A stretch of DNA of 60,547 nucleotides, taken from positions 1 through 60,547 of the forward strand of contig CAZSQZ010000020.1 of NCBI GenBank assembly GCA_964609215.1, read 5' to 3'. Shown in pieces: positions 19,084 to 28,211 of this stretch. Origin of the DNA: JABDKJ01 sp964609215 (GTDB lineage: Bacteria; Bacteroidota; Bacteroidia; Flavobacteriales_D; JABDKJ01). The number at the start of each line of letters is the position of its first letter. Position 1 is the stretch's first letter. The notes beneath the pieces are model-generated. The model was not told where the DNA came from. It searched no databases and saw only the letters and a list, made by a program, of their open reading frames with translations. The position numbers and the translations under genes are program-made.

Positions 19084-20466
19084 TTAGCCTTCATAGTTCC
19101 AAACCTCTTCCAATTCCTCCAAACTTTTCCCTTTTGTTTCTGGGACATACTTATAAGTAACAAAGGCGATTAGCCCAATAAATGCAATGAATATGAAATA
19201 AGGCATAGATCCTTTCCAAAATGGCCCAGCATTTAATTCACTATCCATAACTACTGGGAAACTTTGAGAAACAATATAATTCATTCCCCATTGAGCTGCT
19301 ACTGCAATTGACATAGCAATGCTTCTAATCTTATTGGGAAACATTTCGGAAAGCAAAACCCAAACAACTGGCCCCATTGATAGCGCAAAAGATCCTATAA
19401 ATATTAAGACCCCAATTAGGGAAATAATTCCCACATTTTGAGACATTAAGCTTCCTCCCAATAAGGAAAAGCCCAAAGACATTCCTATACAGCCTAAAAA
19501 GATTAATGGTTTTCTGCCCAACCTATCCACAGTAAACATTGCCATGAATGTACAAAGCAGATTTACACCTGCCAATAACAACTGCTGTTTCAAAACATCA
19601 TCTTCACCAAATCCTAGAGCCTTTTCAAATATATCCGCACCATAATAGAGCACGGCATTTATTCCGGTAAGTTGCTGCAAAGCTGATAGCACCGTTCCAA
19701 TTAACACTATTGGTAAAACACCTTTGACAAGCAAATCCTTTAATTTACTTTCCACCTCATTATTCAAAGACCGTGTAATCTCTTTAACTTCTTTTTCAGC
19801 GTTTTCTTTACCGTGAATAGAAATAAGTATGGAACGTGCCTCATCTATTCGTCCTTTCATACAAAGCCATCTAGGACTTTTTGGGACTATAAAGAGAAGA
19901 AATAAAAATAGCATGCACGGAATAAGCTCAGACCAAAACATTTTTCTCCAGCCTTGAGTTTCATTGTATACTTCATCACCAGTCCCTCCGATATAGTAAG
20001 TAGCTAAAAAAACCACAAAAAAGCCAACTACTATAGCTAGTTGATAATAGGTAACCATTTTTCCTCTTTGTTTCGCAGGAGATAACTCAGCAATAAACAT
20101 TGGGGCATTCATTGAGGCAATCCCAATTCCTAACCCTCCTAATATTCTAAAGAAGACAAGAAGAGAAATAGATTGAGGCAGGAACTCAGGCAAACCAGAT
20201 CCCCATGCAGAGATTGTGAACAGAATGGCAGAAATAATTAAGGATTGCTTTCGCCCCAGTTTCACACTTAATGGGGCCGCAATAATTGCTCCAACGAAAC
20301 AGCCAATTAAAGCACTACCCACAACAAAGCCTTTTAGAAAAGGATCCAGTTCAAAATACTTACTCAAATAAAATTGCGCCCCGTTAATCACTCCCGTATC
20401 ATAACCAAATAATAATCCCCCTAAGGAAGCAACAATAGTTATCAGTAATAGCCTACCCGAATTCAT
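19084..20466 (-). CDS. Sugar porter family MFS transporter
   Basis: 460 residues from the ATG at 20466 (a TTG lies 10 codons upstream). Twelve hydrophobic segments and all sugar-porter signatures are present: GYDTGVINGA in helix 1, KLGRKQS after helix 2, PKSPRWL after helix 6, QQLTGINAVLYY in helix 7, DRLGRKPL between helices 8 and 9, and PETKGKSLEELE at the C-terminus. It should couple uptake of a hexose or pentose (xylose/galactose/glucose type) to H+ or Na+ in the inner membrane. No sugar-metabolism neighbour is present, so the substrate is open. Transcribed divergently from the bestrophin gene. Confidence 0.92.
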   Translation of the reverse strand: MNSGRLLLITIVASLGGLLFGYDTGVINGAQFYLSKYFELDPFLKGFVVGSALIGCFVGAIIAAPLSVKLGRKQSLIISAILFTISAWGSGLPEFLPQSISLLVFFRILGGLGIGIASMNAPMFIAELSPAKQRGKMVTYYQLAIVVGFFVVFLATYYIGGTGDEVYNETQGWRKMFWSELIPCMLFLFLLFIVPKSPRWLCMKGRIDEARSILISIHGKENAEKEVKEITRSLNNEVESKLKDLLVKGVLPIVLIGTVLSALQQLTGINAVLYYGADIFEKALGFGEDDVLKQQLLLAGVNLLCTFMAMFTVDRLGRKPLIFLGCIGMSLGFSLLGGSLMSQNVGIISLIGVLIFIGSFALSMGPVVWVLLSEMFPNKIRSIAMSIAVAAQWGMNYIVSQSFPVVMDSELNAGPFWKGSMPYFIFIAFIGLIAFVTYKYVPETKGKSLEELEEVWNYEG

Positions 20467-20512
20467 AGATTTCAGAATTAATTTATCTAGGATCAATAAT
20501 AATTAAAAACAA

Positions 20513-20541
20513 TTTGATTAATTATAGATTAGCTATTTTCG
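20513..20541 (+). promoter_or_regulatory. Candidate promoter for the bestrophin/BaiN operon
   Basis: TTTG (20513-20516) and TATTTTCG (20534-20541), 17 bp apart, resemble the Bacteroidota -33 TTTG and -7 TAnnTTTG elements with one mismatch and a slightly short spacer. It lies about 20 bp before the ATG at 20563. Tentative. Confidence 0.3.
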
Positions 20542-20562
20542 GATTATCTAAAATTAAAGTCA

Positions 20563-21585
20563 ATGTATGTAAAAAGAAGAATTGGAGCAGGAGTAATTCT
20601 CAAATTTTCTTGGATTTATTTGATATTTTTTGCTGTTTATGGTGTTAGCTTATTTTTCCTCTTTCATTACTTCGATCATCAAGGAGTGAATATTGGAATT
20701 CCTTTTCAACCTTTGAGTACCATAGGTATTGCCGTTGCATTTTATATTGGTTTTAAGAACAATCAATCCTATGATCGTTTCTGGGAGGGAAGAAAAATTT
20801 GGGGACAGATAGTAAACTATAGTAGAACATGGGGAAACCAGGTTTTGAGTTTTGTGACACTGAGAAAAACGGAAGGAAAGGTTACCGAAGAAGAATTAAA
20901 ACAAACTCAAAAGGTATTAATATACCGCCATATGGCGTGGATGAATGCATTGCGTCTTCAATTGAGAATGAAAGTTTCCCATAGTAAAGTTTATAGAGGC
21001 AAGCATTTAAACAACCTTGCCCTTGATCGTCCAGAATCTGAACATTGGTCGGAAGATGTTGGTAAATTTTTGATACATACCGAAGATGTAAATCAATGTA
21101 AAATTGTTGCAAATAGAGCAACTCAACTGGTAAGAATGCAAGGGGAGGAATTAAAAGATCTGATGGAAAGTGGGATGATAGAAGATTTCAGGCATATGGA
21201 GTTGATGGGAACTTTAGAACAACTTTATGTTTTTCAAGGAAAATGCGAACGTATTAAAAACACACCTCTTCCAAGGCAATATGCTTATTTCAGCTCAATA
21301 TTTACCTGGATCTTTATTCTTCTATTGCCCTTAGGTTTACTTGGAGAGTTTGGAAAAATGGGGCATAATCTAACCTGGATTGCAGTTCCTTTCTTTATTC
21401 TTATTTCATGGATTTTTCACATGATGGAAACAGTTGGTGACAATAGTGAGGATCCCTTTGAAGGATTTGTTAATGATGTTCCAATGACCGCGTTGTGTAG
21501 AACTATTGAAATAGACTTAAGAGAAATGTTGGGTGAAACTGATCTTCCACCAAAAGTGCAAGCGAAAGACGGAATACTTATGTAA
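20563..21585 (+). CDS. Bestrophin family anion channel
   Basis: 340 residues. Conserved bestrophin features: four hydrophobic helices, FKNNQSYDRFWEGRKIWG after helix 2 (the DRFWEGR signature), a short PLPRQYAYF before helix 3, and the calcium-clasp-like region DPFEGFVNDVPMTALCR near the end followed by EIDLREML. Bacterial homologues form pentameric channels in the inner membrane conducting chloride or, in some species, sodium. Stop TAA and the next ATG overlap by one base (TAATG), so it is translationally linked with the flavoprotein gene. Confidence 0.9.
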   Translation: MYVKRRIGAGVILKFSWIYLIFFAVYGVSLFFLFHYFDHQGVNIGIPFQPLSTIGIAVAFYIGFKNNQSYDRFWEGRKIWGQIVNYSRTWGNQVLSFVTLRKTEGKVTEEELKQTQKVLIYRHMAWMNALRLQLRMKVSHSKVYRGKHLNNLALDRPESEHWSEDVGKFLIHTEDVNQCKIVANRATQLVRMQGEELKDLMESGMIEDFRHMELMGTLEQLYVFQGKCERIKNTPLPRQYAYFSSIFTWIFILLLPLGLLGEFGKMGHNLTWIAVPFFILISWIFHMMETVGDNSEDPFEGFVNDVPMTALCRTIEIDLREMLGETDLPPKVQAKDGILM

Positions 21586-22826
21586 TGACTTATGATTTAG
21601 CAGTTATAGGAGGCGGGGCAGCGGGATTTTTTGGAGCAATACAAACTGCGGAAAAATTTCCAGAGGCGAAGATCATCATTTTAGAAAAAAGTAATAAGCT
21701 TCTCTCTAAGGTTAAAATATCTGGCGGAGGCCGTTGCAATGTAACGCATGCCTGTTTTGATCCTAAGGAGATGATTGGAAACTATCCCAGAGGCCAAAAA
21801 GAATTGCAGGGACCTTTTCATCAATTTCTTTGTGGAGATATGATGGAATGGCTTTCTAACAAAGGTGTTGAAACCAAAATAGAAGAAGATGGAAGAGTAT
21901 TTCCCGCAAGCAATTCTTCTCAAAGCATTATTGATTGTTTCCTACAAGAATGCAAAAAGAACTCCATTCAAATAAAATTGAACCAAGGCTTGACTGACTT
22001 TAAAAAGGAAGGCAATTTTATTGAACTACAAAGCACAGAGAATAATTTTCGCTCAAGATTTGCGCTTTTTACAACAGGTAGTTCTCCTAAAATGTGGAAG
22101 CTTCTGAAGTCAAAGGGAATAAGCATTGTTCCTCCTGTCCCCTCTCTATTCACATTTAATATCAAACATCCAATCTTAAAAGATCTTATGGGCTTATCGG
22201 TACCAAATGCCGAGGTAAAAATAACCAGGATTAAAAATAGTAATGGACATGAATTCATAAGTCATGGACCACTTCTTATCACACATTGGGGCTTAAGCGG
22301 GCCAGCCATTCTAAAGCTCTCTTCATGGGCTGCGAGAGAGTTGAATACTTTGAATTACAATTTTGACATTGTGATCAACTGGTTGGAAATAGATAAGCAA
22401 CAGGCACTAGATTTAATCCATCAAAGCCGTAAAAATGAGGGTGCTAAAAAACTTAGAAATAATAATTTATTTCAATTACCTAAAAGATTATGGGAGCGTA
22501 TTCTTCATTTTTGCAAGATTGAAATGAAGAACTTTGCTGATCTCAATTCTAATGAAATAGAGCAACTCATTACTGCGCTTTGCGATTGCAGGCTGCCTGT
22601 TCATGGAAAAAGTACATTTAAAGAGGAGTTTGTAACTTGTGGTGGTGTAGAGCTAAAAGAAGTCAACTTTAAGAGTATGGAAAGCAAATCCATAGAAGGT
22701 TTATTTTTTGCAGGTGAAGTTTTGAACATAGATGCTATAACGGGAGGTTTTAACTTTCAAGCTGCTTGGACAGAAGGTTTTATAGCGGGTAGAGAAATTG
22801 GTCATCGCATTTCCTTACAATCTTAA
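21585..22826 (+). CDS. BaiN/HI0933-family NAD(P)/FAD-dependent oxidoreductase
   Basis: 413 residues. N-terminal dinucleotide-binding loop GGGAAGFFGA, then the family signature KVKISGGGRCNVTHA and the C-terminal FAD-contact motif ITGGFNFQAAWTEGFIAG. These features define the HI0933 (YhiN/BaiN) family of soluble flavoproteins, whose physiological substrates remain largely unknown. It overlaps the bestrophin stop by one base and is followed within 5 bp by the PqqB-like gene, so three genes form a compact unit. Confidence 0.9.
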   Translation: MTYDLAVIGGGAAGFFGAIQTAEKFPEAKIIILEKSNKLLSKVKISGGGRCNVTHACFDPKEMIGNYPRGQKELQGPFHQFLCGDMMEWLSNKGVETKIEEDGRVFPASNSSQSIIDCFLQECKKNSIQIKLNQGLTDFKKEGNFIELQSTENNFRSRFALFTTGSSPKMWKLLKSKGISIVPPVPSLFTFNIKHPILKDLMGLSVPNAEVKITRIKNSNGHEFISHGPLLITHWGLSGPAILKLSSWAARELNTLNYNFDIVINWLEIDKQQALDLIHQSRKNEGAKKLRNNNLFQLPKRLWERILHFCKIEMKNFADLNSNEIEQLITALCDCRLPVHGKSTFKEEFVTCGGVELKEVNFKSMESKSIEGLFFAGEVLNIDAITGGFNFQAAWTEGFIAGREIGHRISLQS

Positions 22827-22830
22827 ATCA

Positions 22831-23781
22831 ATGAAATACATCGTTTACATATTTATTCTTTGCTTAATATTTTCCTGTGGAATTGAAGAAAAACCTCAAA
22901 AAGAGAGTGATCCAGAAATTGGATTACAATTGGAGATTCTAGGAATCATTCAGGATGGAGGTTTACCTCATGCTGGTTGCAAAAAGGATTGTTGTAAAGC
23001 TGCTTTTCAAAATCCTGATTTGCACCAAGAGGTTGTTTCTTTGGGTTTACGTGATTATGAAAACCATCAATTCTATCTTTTTGAAGCTACTCCAGATCTG
23101 CCCTCTCAAATGAAAAAATTAGTGAGTAAAAGAGGAGAACAAAGTAAACAAACACCTGACGGTATTTTCCTTAGTCATGCGCACATTGGACATTATACCG
23201 GGTTGATGTATTTAGGAAGAGAGTCTATGAATGCCGATAGAACTCCAGTTTATGCCATGCCAAAAATGAGGGACTTCCTCGAAAATAATGGACCTTGGAA
23301 TCAACTGGTAGAAATTGAAAATATAGTAATAAAAGAGCTTTTCCATGAGCAAGCTGTGAATTTATATCACCCCCTTAAAATTATTCCCTTTGCAGTTCCG
23401 CATAGAGATGAATATTCTGAAACAGTTGGTTTTAGAATAATTGGACCCAATAAATCCATTTTGTTTATTCCAGATATTGACAAATGGGCAAAATGGAAAG
23501 TTGATATTAGAGAGGAAATAAAAAAAGTGGATTACGCTTTTCTTGATGCTACCTTTTTTGATGGAAACGAAGTGAAAAGAGATATATCTGAAATTCCCCA
23601 CCCTTTTGTAATTGAGAGTATGGAATACTTTAAGGACTTATCTCCCAAAGAAAAAGACAAAATCTATTTCATTCACCTTAACCATACCAATCCATTAGCA
23701 AATCCAGATTCTGAGCAAACGCATGAAGTTGAGACCAAAGGATTTCATATTGCAAGAAAAGGAATGACATTTTCTTTATGA
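22831..23781 (+). CDS. PqqB-like MBL-fold metallohydrolase, lipoprotein
   Basis: The ATG at 22831 gives a lipoprotein signal (MKYIVYIFILCLIFSC). The mature part has metallo-beta-lactamase features: SHAHIGHYTGL (HxHxxH with Gly in the position often Asp), a later His in AVPHRDEY, the Asp in LFIPDIDKW, and HLNHTNPL near the end. An AGCKKDCC cysteine cluster lies near residue 50, and the overall pattern resembles PqqB. No pqqA, C, D or E gene is near, so I do not assign PQQ synthesis; the lipid anchor also argues for a role outside the cytosol. Substrate unknown. It starts 4 bp after the flavoprotein gene. Confidence 0.8.
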   Translation: MKYIVYIFILCLIFSCGIEEKPQKESDPEIGLQLEILGIIQDGGLPHAGCKKDCCKAAFQNPDLHQEVVSLGLRDYENHQFYLFEATPDLPSQMKKLVSKRGEQSKQTPDGIFLSHAHIGHYTGLMYLGRESMNADRTPVYAMPKMRDFLENNGPWNQLVEIENIVIKELFHEQAVNLYHPLKIIPFAVPHRDEYSETVGFRIIGPNKSILFIPDIDKWAKWKVDIREEIKKVDYAFLDATFFDGNEVKRDISEIPHPFVIESMEYFKDLSPKEKDKIYFIHLNHTNPLANPDSEQTHEVETKGFHIARKGMTFSL

Positions 23782-23790
23782 TTATTCAAA

Positions 23791-23824
23791 CAAAAGAGGA
23801 GAACTCACAAGCCCTCCTCTTTTG
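23791..23824. terminator. Bidirectional terminator between convergent genes
   Basis: CAAAAGAGGAG (23791-23801) is the exact reverse complement of CTCCTCTTTTG (23814-23824), loop 12 bases, with T or A tracts inside the arms. It sits between the stop of the PqqB-like gene and the stop of the minus-strand lipoprotein gene. Confidence 0.8.
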
Positions 23825-23854
23825 ATCACTGATATACTCTCTAAAAAAGAGTAA

Positions 23855-24694
23855 TTAATACAAGTCATAGACCTCTGAAAATTCTCCTTCCGAAACGTTA
23901 TAATACGTAAACTGCGTACCATCTTCGCTAAAGAAAACTTCTGTTATTCGGTTTGGATATACTATTCTACAAACTGCGGATACCGCTTCAAAAGGAAGAA
24001 GGCCATCAGCCCCTCCGCAATTGTTCTCTGCTGTCCAATTTTCCAGTTCCTCAACATCATGAAAATTACCACCACTAGGGCTATAGTACAATACCATTTC
24101 ATCACCAGTATTGTTAATCATCCAATAATGGTTGTATTCTTCAAAAGCATCGAAACATCCGGATCCAGGACCTGAATAGTTCCACATTGCACCAACCGAA
24201 TTAAAAGGACAAGTGTTATCTGGTCCCCATTCATACAAGTCATGCACAGAACCAGAGAAAGAAATCGCATCAGCATTATTCCAAGATCCCTCAATAAAAT
24301 CATTATCAAAACTTCCCGCCATATAACGATCACCATCATCAGATATTAGATAAAGTGCATTTTGATTTAAAACAACAGCAGCTCCCACAGAACCCAGAGA
24401 ATAACTGCTTAATGGACCGTTTGAATCACTCATATTGTAAACTGCTTTAATTTCCTCTTCCTCAAACCAAGCATACTGGTCTCCTTCCATGCTAAATAAC
24501 AATAGCACATCTTCATGCAAATTAACTGCGGCTCCTACTCCATTGCCTTCGAAAATGTTCTTCCATGCAGCAAATTGCTCTGGTAAATCAACGGTGTTAT
24601 CTTCTGGTGGCGTAGATGGTGGCATTGCCTCTTCCTTTTTACATGAACTCAATACTAATATTGAAACAAAAACTAGACTTATTAAATACTTCAT
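23855..24694 (-). CDS. Hypothetical lipoprotein
   Basis: Lipoprotein signal MKYLISLVFVSILVLSSC, then an acidic proline-rich linker (KKEEAMPPSTPPEDN). The 260-residue mature part is rich in aromatic and acidic residues and contains internal similarity between repeated phrases: GVGAAVNLHEDVLLLFSMEGDQYAW, VGAAVVLNQNALYLISDDGDRYM, and a later VYPNRITEVFFSEDGTQFTYYN, suggesting a beta-propeller-like or repeated beta-sheet fold. Not a family I recognise. Followed on the opposite strand by convergent genes sharing the terminator at 23791. Confidence 0.75.
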   Translation of the reverse strand: MKYLISLVFVSILVLSSCKKEEAMPPSTPPEDNTVDLPEQFAAWKNIFEGNGVGAAVNLHEDVLLLFSMEGDQYAWFEEEEIKAVYNMSDSNGPLSSYSLGSVGAAVVLNQNALYLISDDGDRYMAGSFDNDFIEGSWNNADAISFSGSVHDLYEWGPDNTCPFNSVGAMWNYSGPGSGCFDAFEEYNHYWMINNTGDEMVLYYSPSGGNFHDVEELENWTAENNCGGADGLLPFEAVSAVCRIVYPNRITEVFFSEDGTQFTYYNVSEGEFSEVYDLY

Positions 24695-24909
24695 AATTAT
24701 ATATTTTAATGATCAAAAATTTGAGCTCGCAATGTATTTTGAGAATGATCGAGGAAGAAATTATTGCGGTGGACAAGAAATAGACCAGCTTATAAAACAG
24801 GTAGACAATTAGGAGACTCCTCCTGTAATTAACTGATTATGTGATATATACAGAATTTAAGATTTTAAGTGCTTTTTGGTATAAAGAAGTTTTCCTATCC
24901 AAACAGGTT

Positions 24910-26715
24910 CTATTTGTACTTTGAAATAAGTCCAACAAATCGCTCTCCAAAAGCTTCCAGTTTCTTCTCTCCTACTCCGGATATTTCTGAAAATGAATTT
25001 AAATCTGTCGGCTTTAGAGCAGCCATCTCTTTCAAGGATTTATCTGAAAAAACCATATAGGCGGCCCAAGATTTTTCTGCTGCTATTCCTTTTCTTAGGG
25101 CTTTCAGTTCATCTAAAAGCGTCTCATCGTAACTAGTTGGAACAAATGCCTTTTTCTTTTTTTCTGGTTTTGCTTTTCTGTCAATGGCTTTTGTAAGCCA
25201 AACATCTTTTCCATCAAATAAAATGGCATCGCCTAGTTTGGTGACTTTTAACTTGCTATTTTGTGTATAATCAATTTCTAAGAAACCTTGATTGATAAGC
25301 TGAGTAACGTATTGAAATAAATCAAAAAATGGAACATCTCTGGCTGCGCCATAGGTTTTGATTTTCTCATATCCACCCGCGTAAACCTCTTGATTTTGAG
25401 CTCCTCTTAAAACATTCACCAAGGTGGTAATACCGACATTTTCTCGAAGTCGTTTACAAGCAGAAAGCACTTTTTGAGCCAAGATGGTTCCTTCCATTTT
25501 GGAAGGAGGATTCATGCAATTATCGCATCGGCCACAAGGTTTTTCCCTGTGTTCACCAAAATAGGATAAGACTACATTTGTTCGACAATTGCTCGCTTGG
25601 CAATATTCTACCATACGTTCTAGCTTAGCTCTTTGAACTTGTTTAAACCTTTCATTGGCCTCACTATTCTCAATAAACTGTCTTAGAATGCTCACATCTG
25701 CGAAACTAAAGAAGAGCATTGTTTCTGCTGGACTCCCATCTCTTCCAGCCCTTCCTATCTCTTGATAATAAGACTCTAAATTTTTGGGCATATTAAAGTG
25801 AATGACCCAGCGAATGTTCGACTTGTCTATGCCCATTCCAAAAGCAATAGTTGCACACACAATTTGAATATCATCATTCTTAAATTGACTTTGAACTGAG
25901 TTTCTTTCTTCTGATGACATTCGACCGTGATAAGCTTTGGCTAGAAAACCCTTTCCTTGCAATTTAATAGCCATTTGCTCAGCTGATTTTCTGCTTAGAG
26001 TATAAATGATCCCAGCTTCAGCTTCATGCGCTCTTAAAAACTTAGTAATGGATTTGAATCGTTCTTGCCCTGGAACCACATGAGAAGAAATATTAATTCG
26101 TTCAAAACTTGAAAGAAATTCTTTAGGGTTATTTAAGCCCAATTGCTGAATAATATCTTTTTGAGTGGCTTTATCTGCAGTAGCGGTGAGTGCCATGTGA
26201 GGAATAGATGGAAAAGCTTTAACTAATTTACTCAGTTGAGCATATTCAGGTCTGAAATCATTCCCCCAAACCGATACGCAATGGGCTTCATCTATTGCGA
26301 TCAGGTTGACATTTAAGCGCTGTAAAAGAGAAATAAAATAATCTTGAACTGCCACTTCTGGAGAGACATAGAGTAAATCAATGTGGTCTGCTTGAAGGGC
26401 TGCATTTAACCCTTGTTTTCCCTCTTGGCTCAATTGAGAATTCCATGCAGCTGCATTCACCCCTGCCGCTCTTAATGCCATCACCTGATCTTGCATCAGT
26501 GCAATTAAAGGTGAAACGACCAAAGCAAATCCTGGCATCTGAATTCCCGGAACTTGGTAACACATAGATTTTCCTCCCCCAGTAGGCATAATAACCAAAC
26601 TATCCTTGCCCAGTAATGTATGACTTATGATTTCCTCCTGCTGTCCACGAAAACTGGAATAACCAAAAACGGATTTTAGAATCTGAGAAGGGCTTTGAGT
26701 TTGGGTTGTGTTCAT
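24910..26715 (-). CDS. recQ: ATP-dependent DNA helicase RecQ
   Basis: 601 residues with the full RecQ architecture: motif 0 FRGQQ (22-26), Walker A PTGGGKS (44-50), DEAH box in AIDEAHCVSVWG, TATA motif III, helicase C motif HFNMPKNLESYYQEIGRAGRDG, four-cysteine zinc site (CQASNC ... CGRCDNC), a winged-helix RQC region and a C-terminal HRDC domain. It unwinds DNA in the 3' to 5' direction during recombination and fork repair. The ATG at 26715 gives the normal start. The 215-bp gap after its stop, up to the lipoprotein start, holds only a weak hairpin near 24811 and no gene. Confidence 0.96.
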   Translation of the reverse strand: MNTTQTQSPSQILKSVFGYSSFRGQQEEIISHTLLGKDSLVIMPTGGGKSMCYQVPGIQMPGFALVVSPLIALMQDQVMALRAAGVNAAAWNSQLSQEGKQGLNAALQADHIDLLYVSPEVAVQDYFISLLQRLNVNLIAIDEAHCVSVWGNDFRPEYAQLSKLVKAFPSIPHMALTATADKATQKDIIQQLGLNNPKEFLSSFERINISSHVVPGQERFKSITKFLRAHEAEAGIIYTLSRKSAEQMAIKLQGKGFLAKAYHGRMSSEERNSVQSQFKNDDIQIVCATIAFGMGIDKSNIRWVIHFNMPKNLESYYQEIGRAGRDGSPAETMLFFSFADVSILRQFIENSEANERFKQVQRAKLERMVEYCQASNCRTNVVLSYFGEHREKPCGRCDNCMNPPSKMEGTILAQKVLSACKRLRENVGITTLVNVLRGAQNQEVYAGGYEKIKTYGAARDVPFFDLFQYVTQLINQGFLEIDYTQNSKLKVTKLGDAILFDGKDVWLTKAIDRKAKPEKKKKAFVPTSYDETLLDELKALRKGIAAEKSWAAYMVFSDKSLKEMAALKPTDLNSFSEISGVGEKKLEAFGERFVGLISKYK

Positions 26716-26816
26716 TTTTCACGAATGTAGAAAATGAGCCATAGATTCCCTTTTGTTTTAGTTCAAAGTTTTACATTGTGTACAACCCAAGTAAACAAAT
26801 TTGAAAGAATTATAAA

Positions 26817-27422
26817 ATGAAAATACAATTCTGGAAAAATCTAATGTCAGAATTCAACTTCAAGGAAAATTTAATTGAATTCGAAAATACTCTTAGATAC
26901 TATGCTGAAACGCATAGAGCCTATCATAATCTAGATCATATCAATGATTGCCTTAGTCTTTTAATGAAAGAAGAAGCGCATATTCAAAGCAAGGAATTAA
27001 AACTTGCATTTATCTATCACGATATCATCTATAATCCTCTTGGAAAAAATAATGAAAGAAAGAGTGCTGATAAAGCCATTGAATTCTTAAAGCACAATCA
27101 TGCAAAAACAGCGATTATTCATAAAGTAGAACAACTGATAATGGTCACCTTGCATGAGGCAATACCAAAGAACTCAGAAGAGGAATTAATGATTGATATA
27201 GACTTATCCATTTTAGGAGGTGAAAGGAACAGGTATATTGAATACACCCAGAATATCAGAAGAGAATACAAAAAAGTTCCGCAACTGATCTACCGAAGAA
27301 AGAGAAAAGAGATTATGAAGAAATTCCTTCAAAGGGGACGAATTTATTATACTGATAAATACTACAAGCAATTAGAAGATAGGGCAAGAGAGAATATAAA
27401 ATTTGAAATTGAGAGCTTGTAA
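26817..27422 (+). CDS. HD-superfamily metal-dependent phosphohydrolase
   Basis: 201 residues. AYHNLDHINDCL near residue 40 and FIYHDIIYNP near residue 78 supply the His and His-Asp metal ligands of the HD fold; further ESA-like NERKSADKA and EELMIDIDLSILG match the COG4339 family of predicted HD phosphohydrolases. Substrate unknown. It is divergent from recQ and convergent with the OmpA-like gene, whose stop is 4 bp away. Confidence 0.82.
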   Translation: MKIQFWKNLMSEFNFKENLIEFENTLRYYAETHRAYHNLDHINDCLSLLMKEEAHIQSKELKLAFIYHDIIYNPLGKNNERKSADKAIEFLKHNHAKTAIIHKVEQLIMVTLHEAIPKNSEEELMIDIDLSILGGERNRYIEYTQNIRREYKKVPQLIYRRKRKEIMKKFLQRGRIYYTDKYYKQLEDRARENIKFEIESL

Positions 27423-27426
27423 GAAA

Positions 27427-28167
27427 TTAATTTCCTTCCCAATCGAATGCTACCGCTACTATATCAATCCTTCGATTCTTTTGTCTGGCAGCAAGTTTTT
27501 CATCTTCTTTATCCATAGACTGAATCATACGTTCAGTAATAACAGGTCTATCAGAACTATATCCCTTAAATTTAAGTCTTCCTATATCTATTCCTTTGGA
27601 ATTCAAATAGCTTACACATGATTTTGCCCTTCGTTCAGAGAGTCTAGCATCATTACTTTCATTTAGATCTGAATATCCATTAATCTGAATAATAACCTTT
27701 GGGTTATCTATCAACATTTTTATTAAATAGTCTAGATCCTTATATGCAATAGGTTCATCATCATTGACATCGAAGTAAACAGGTGGCGGATAACAACATC
27801 CTCCACAGGTAGTAACATCGGAAAGCAAAAATTCGAAAATAAAAGTTCTAGATTCTAAAAGATTTTGAGTGCTGAAATTATCCTTGGCCACTAAGAAATC
27901 TTTAATAGAAGCTTTAATACTATATTCTGTTTCTTTCTTGATGCATTCTTGGCCATCAATAGTATTAAAAAAGGCCATTCCATTTTTATCTGTACTTAGA
28001 ACAAATTTAGAACCATCACTTCCCAAGAGTTCTACTTCGGCTCCTTCAATCATTGTACCCGTTCTCTTATTGACAACATAAGCTTCTAGTCTGAAAGAAA
28101 TAGAGTCAATCTGAGAAAATACGTTGATACTGCAAAATAGACTTAGAAGAAGAACAATATTTTTCAT
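27427..28167 (-). CDS. OmpA-family C-terminal domain protein
   Basis: Signal peptide (ends NVFSQ). The first half has a carboxypeptidase-regulatory-like segment (LEAYVVNKRTGTMIEGAEVEL). The C-terminal 100 residues are an OmpA/MotB-like peptidoglycan-binding domain: VIIQINGYSDLNESNDARLSERRAK with the family NxxLSxxRA motif, then VSYLNSKGID and GYSSDRPV. Probably an outer-membrane or periplasmic protein that binds peptidoglycan. A CGGCCYP cluster precedes the OmpA domain, which is unusual. Confidence 0.85.
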   Translation of the reverse strand: MKNIVLLLSLFCSINVFSQIDSISFRLEAYVVNKRTGTMIEGAEVELLGSDGSKFVLSTDKNGMAFFNTIDGQECIKKETEYSIKASIKDFLVAKDNFSTQNLLESRTFIFEFLLSDVTTCGGCCYPPPVYFDVNDDEPIAYKDLDYLIKMLIDNPKVIIQINGYSDLNESNDARLSERRAKSCVSYLNSKGIDIGRLKFKGYSSDRPVITERMIQSMDKEDEKLAARQKNRRIDIVAVAFDWEGN

Positions 28168-28211
28168 ATAAGTTCTATAACGTCACGAAGGTCATGATAT
28201 TTTTATCTGAT

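Noticed and set aside
22831..23781. Assigning gene symbol pqqB
   Set aside because: No PQQ pathway neighbours, and the predicted lipid anchor makes the pathway role doubtful.
24489..24812. Plus-strand 107-codon frame
   Set aside because: Mostly antisense to the minus-strand lipoprotein gene, with no signal or domain.
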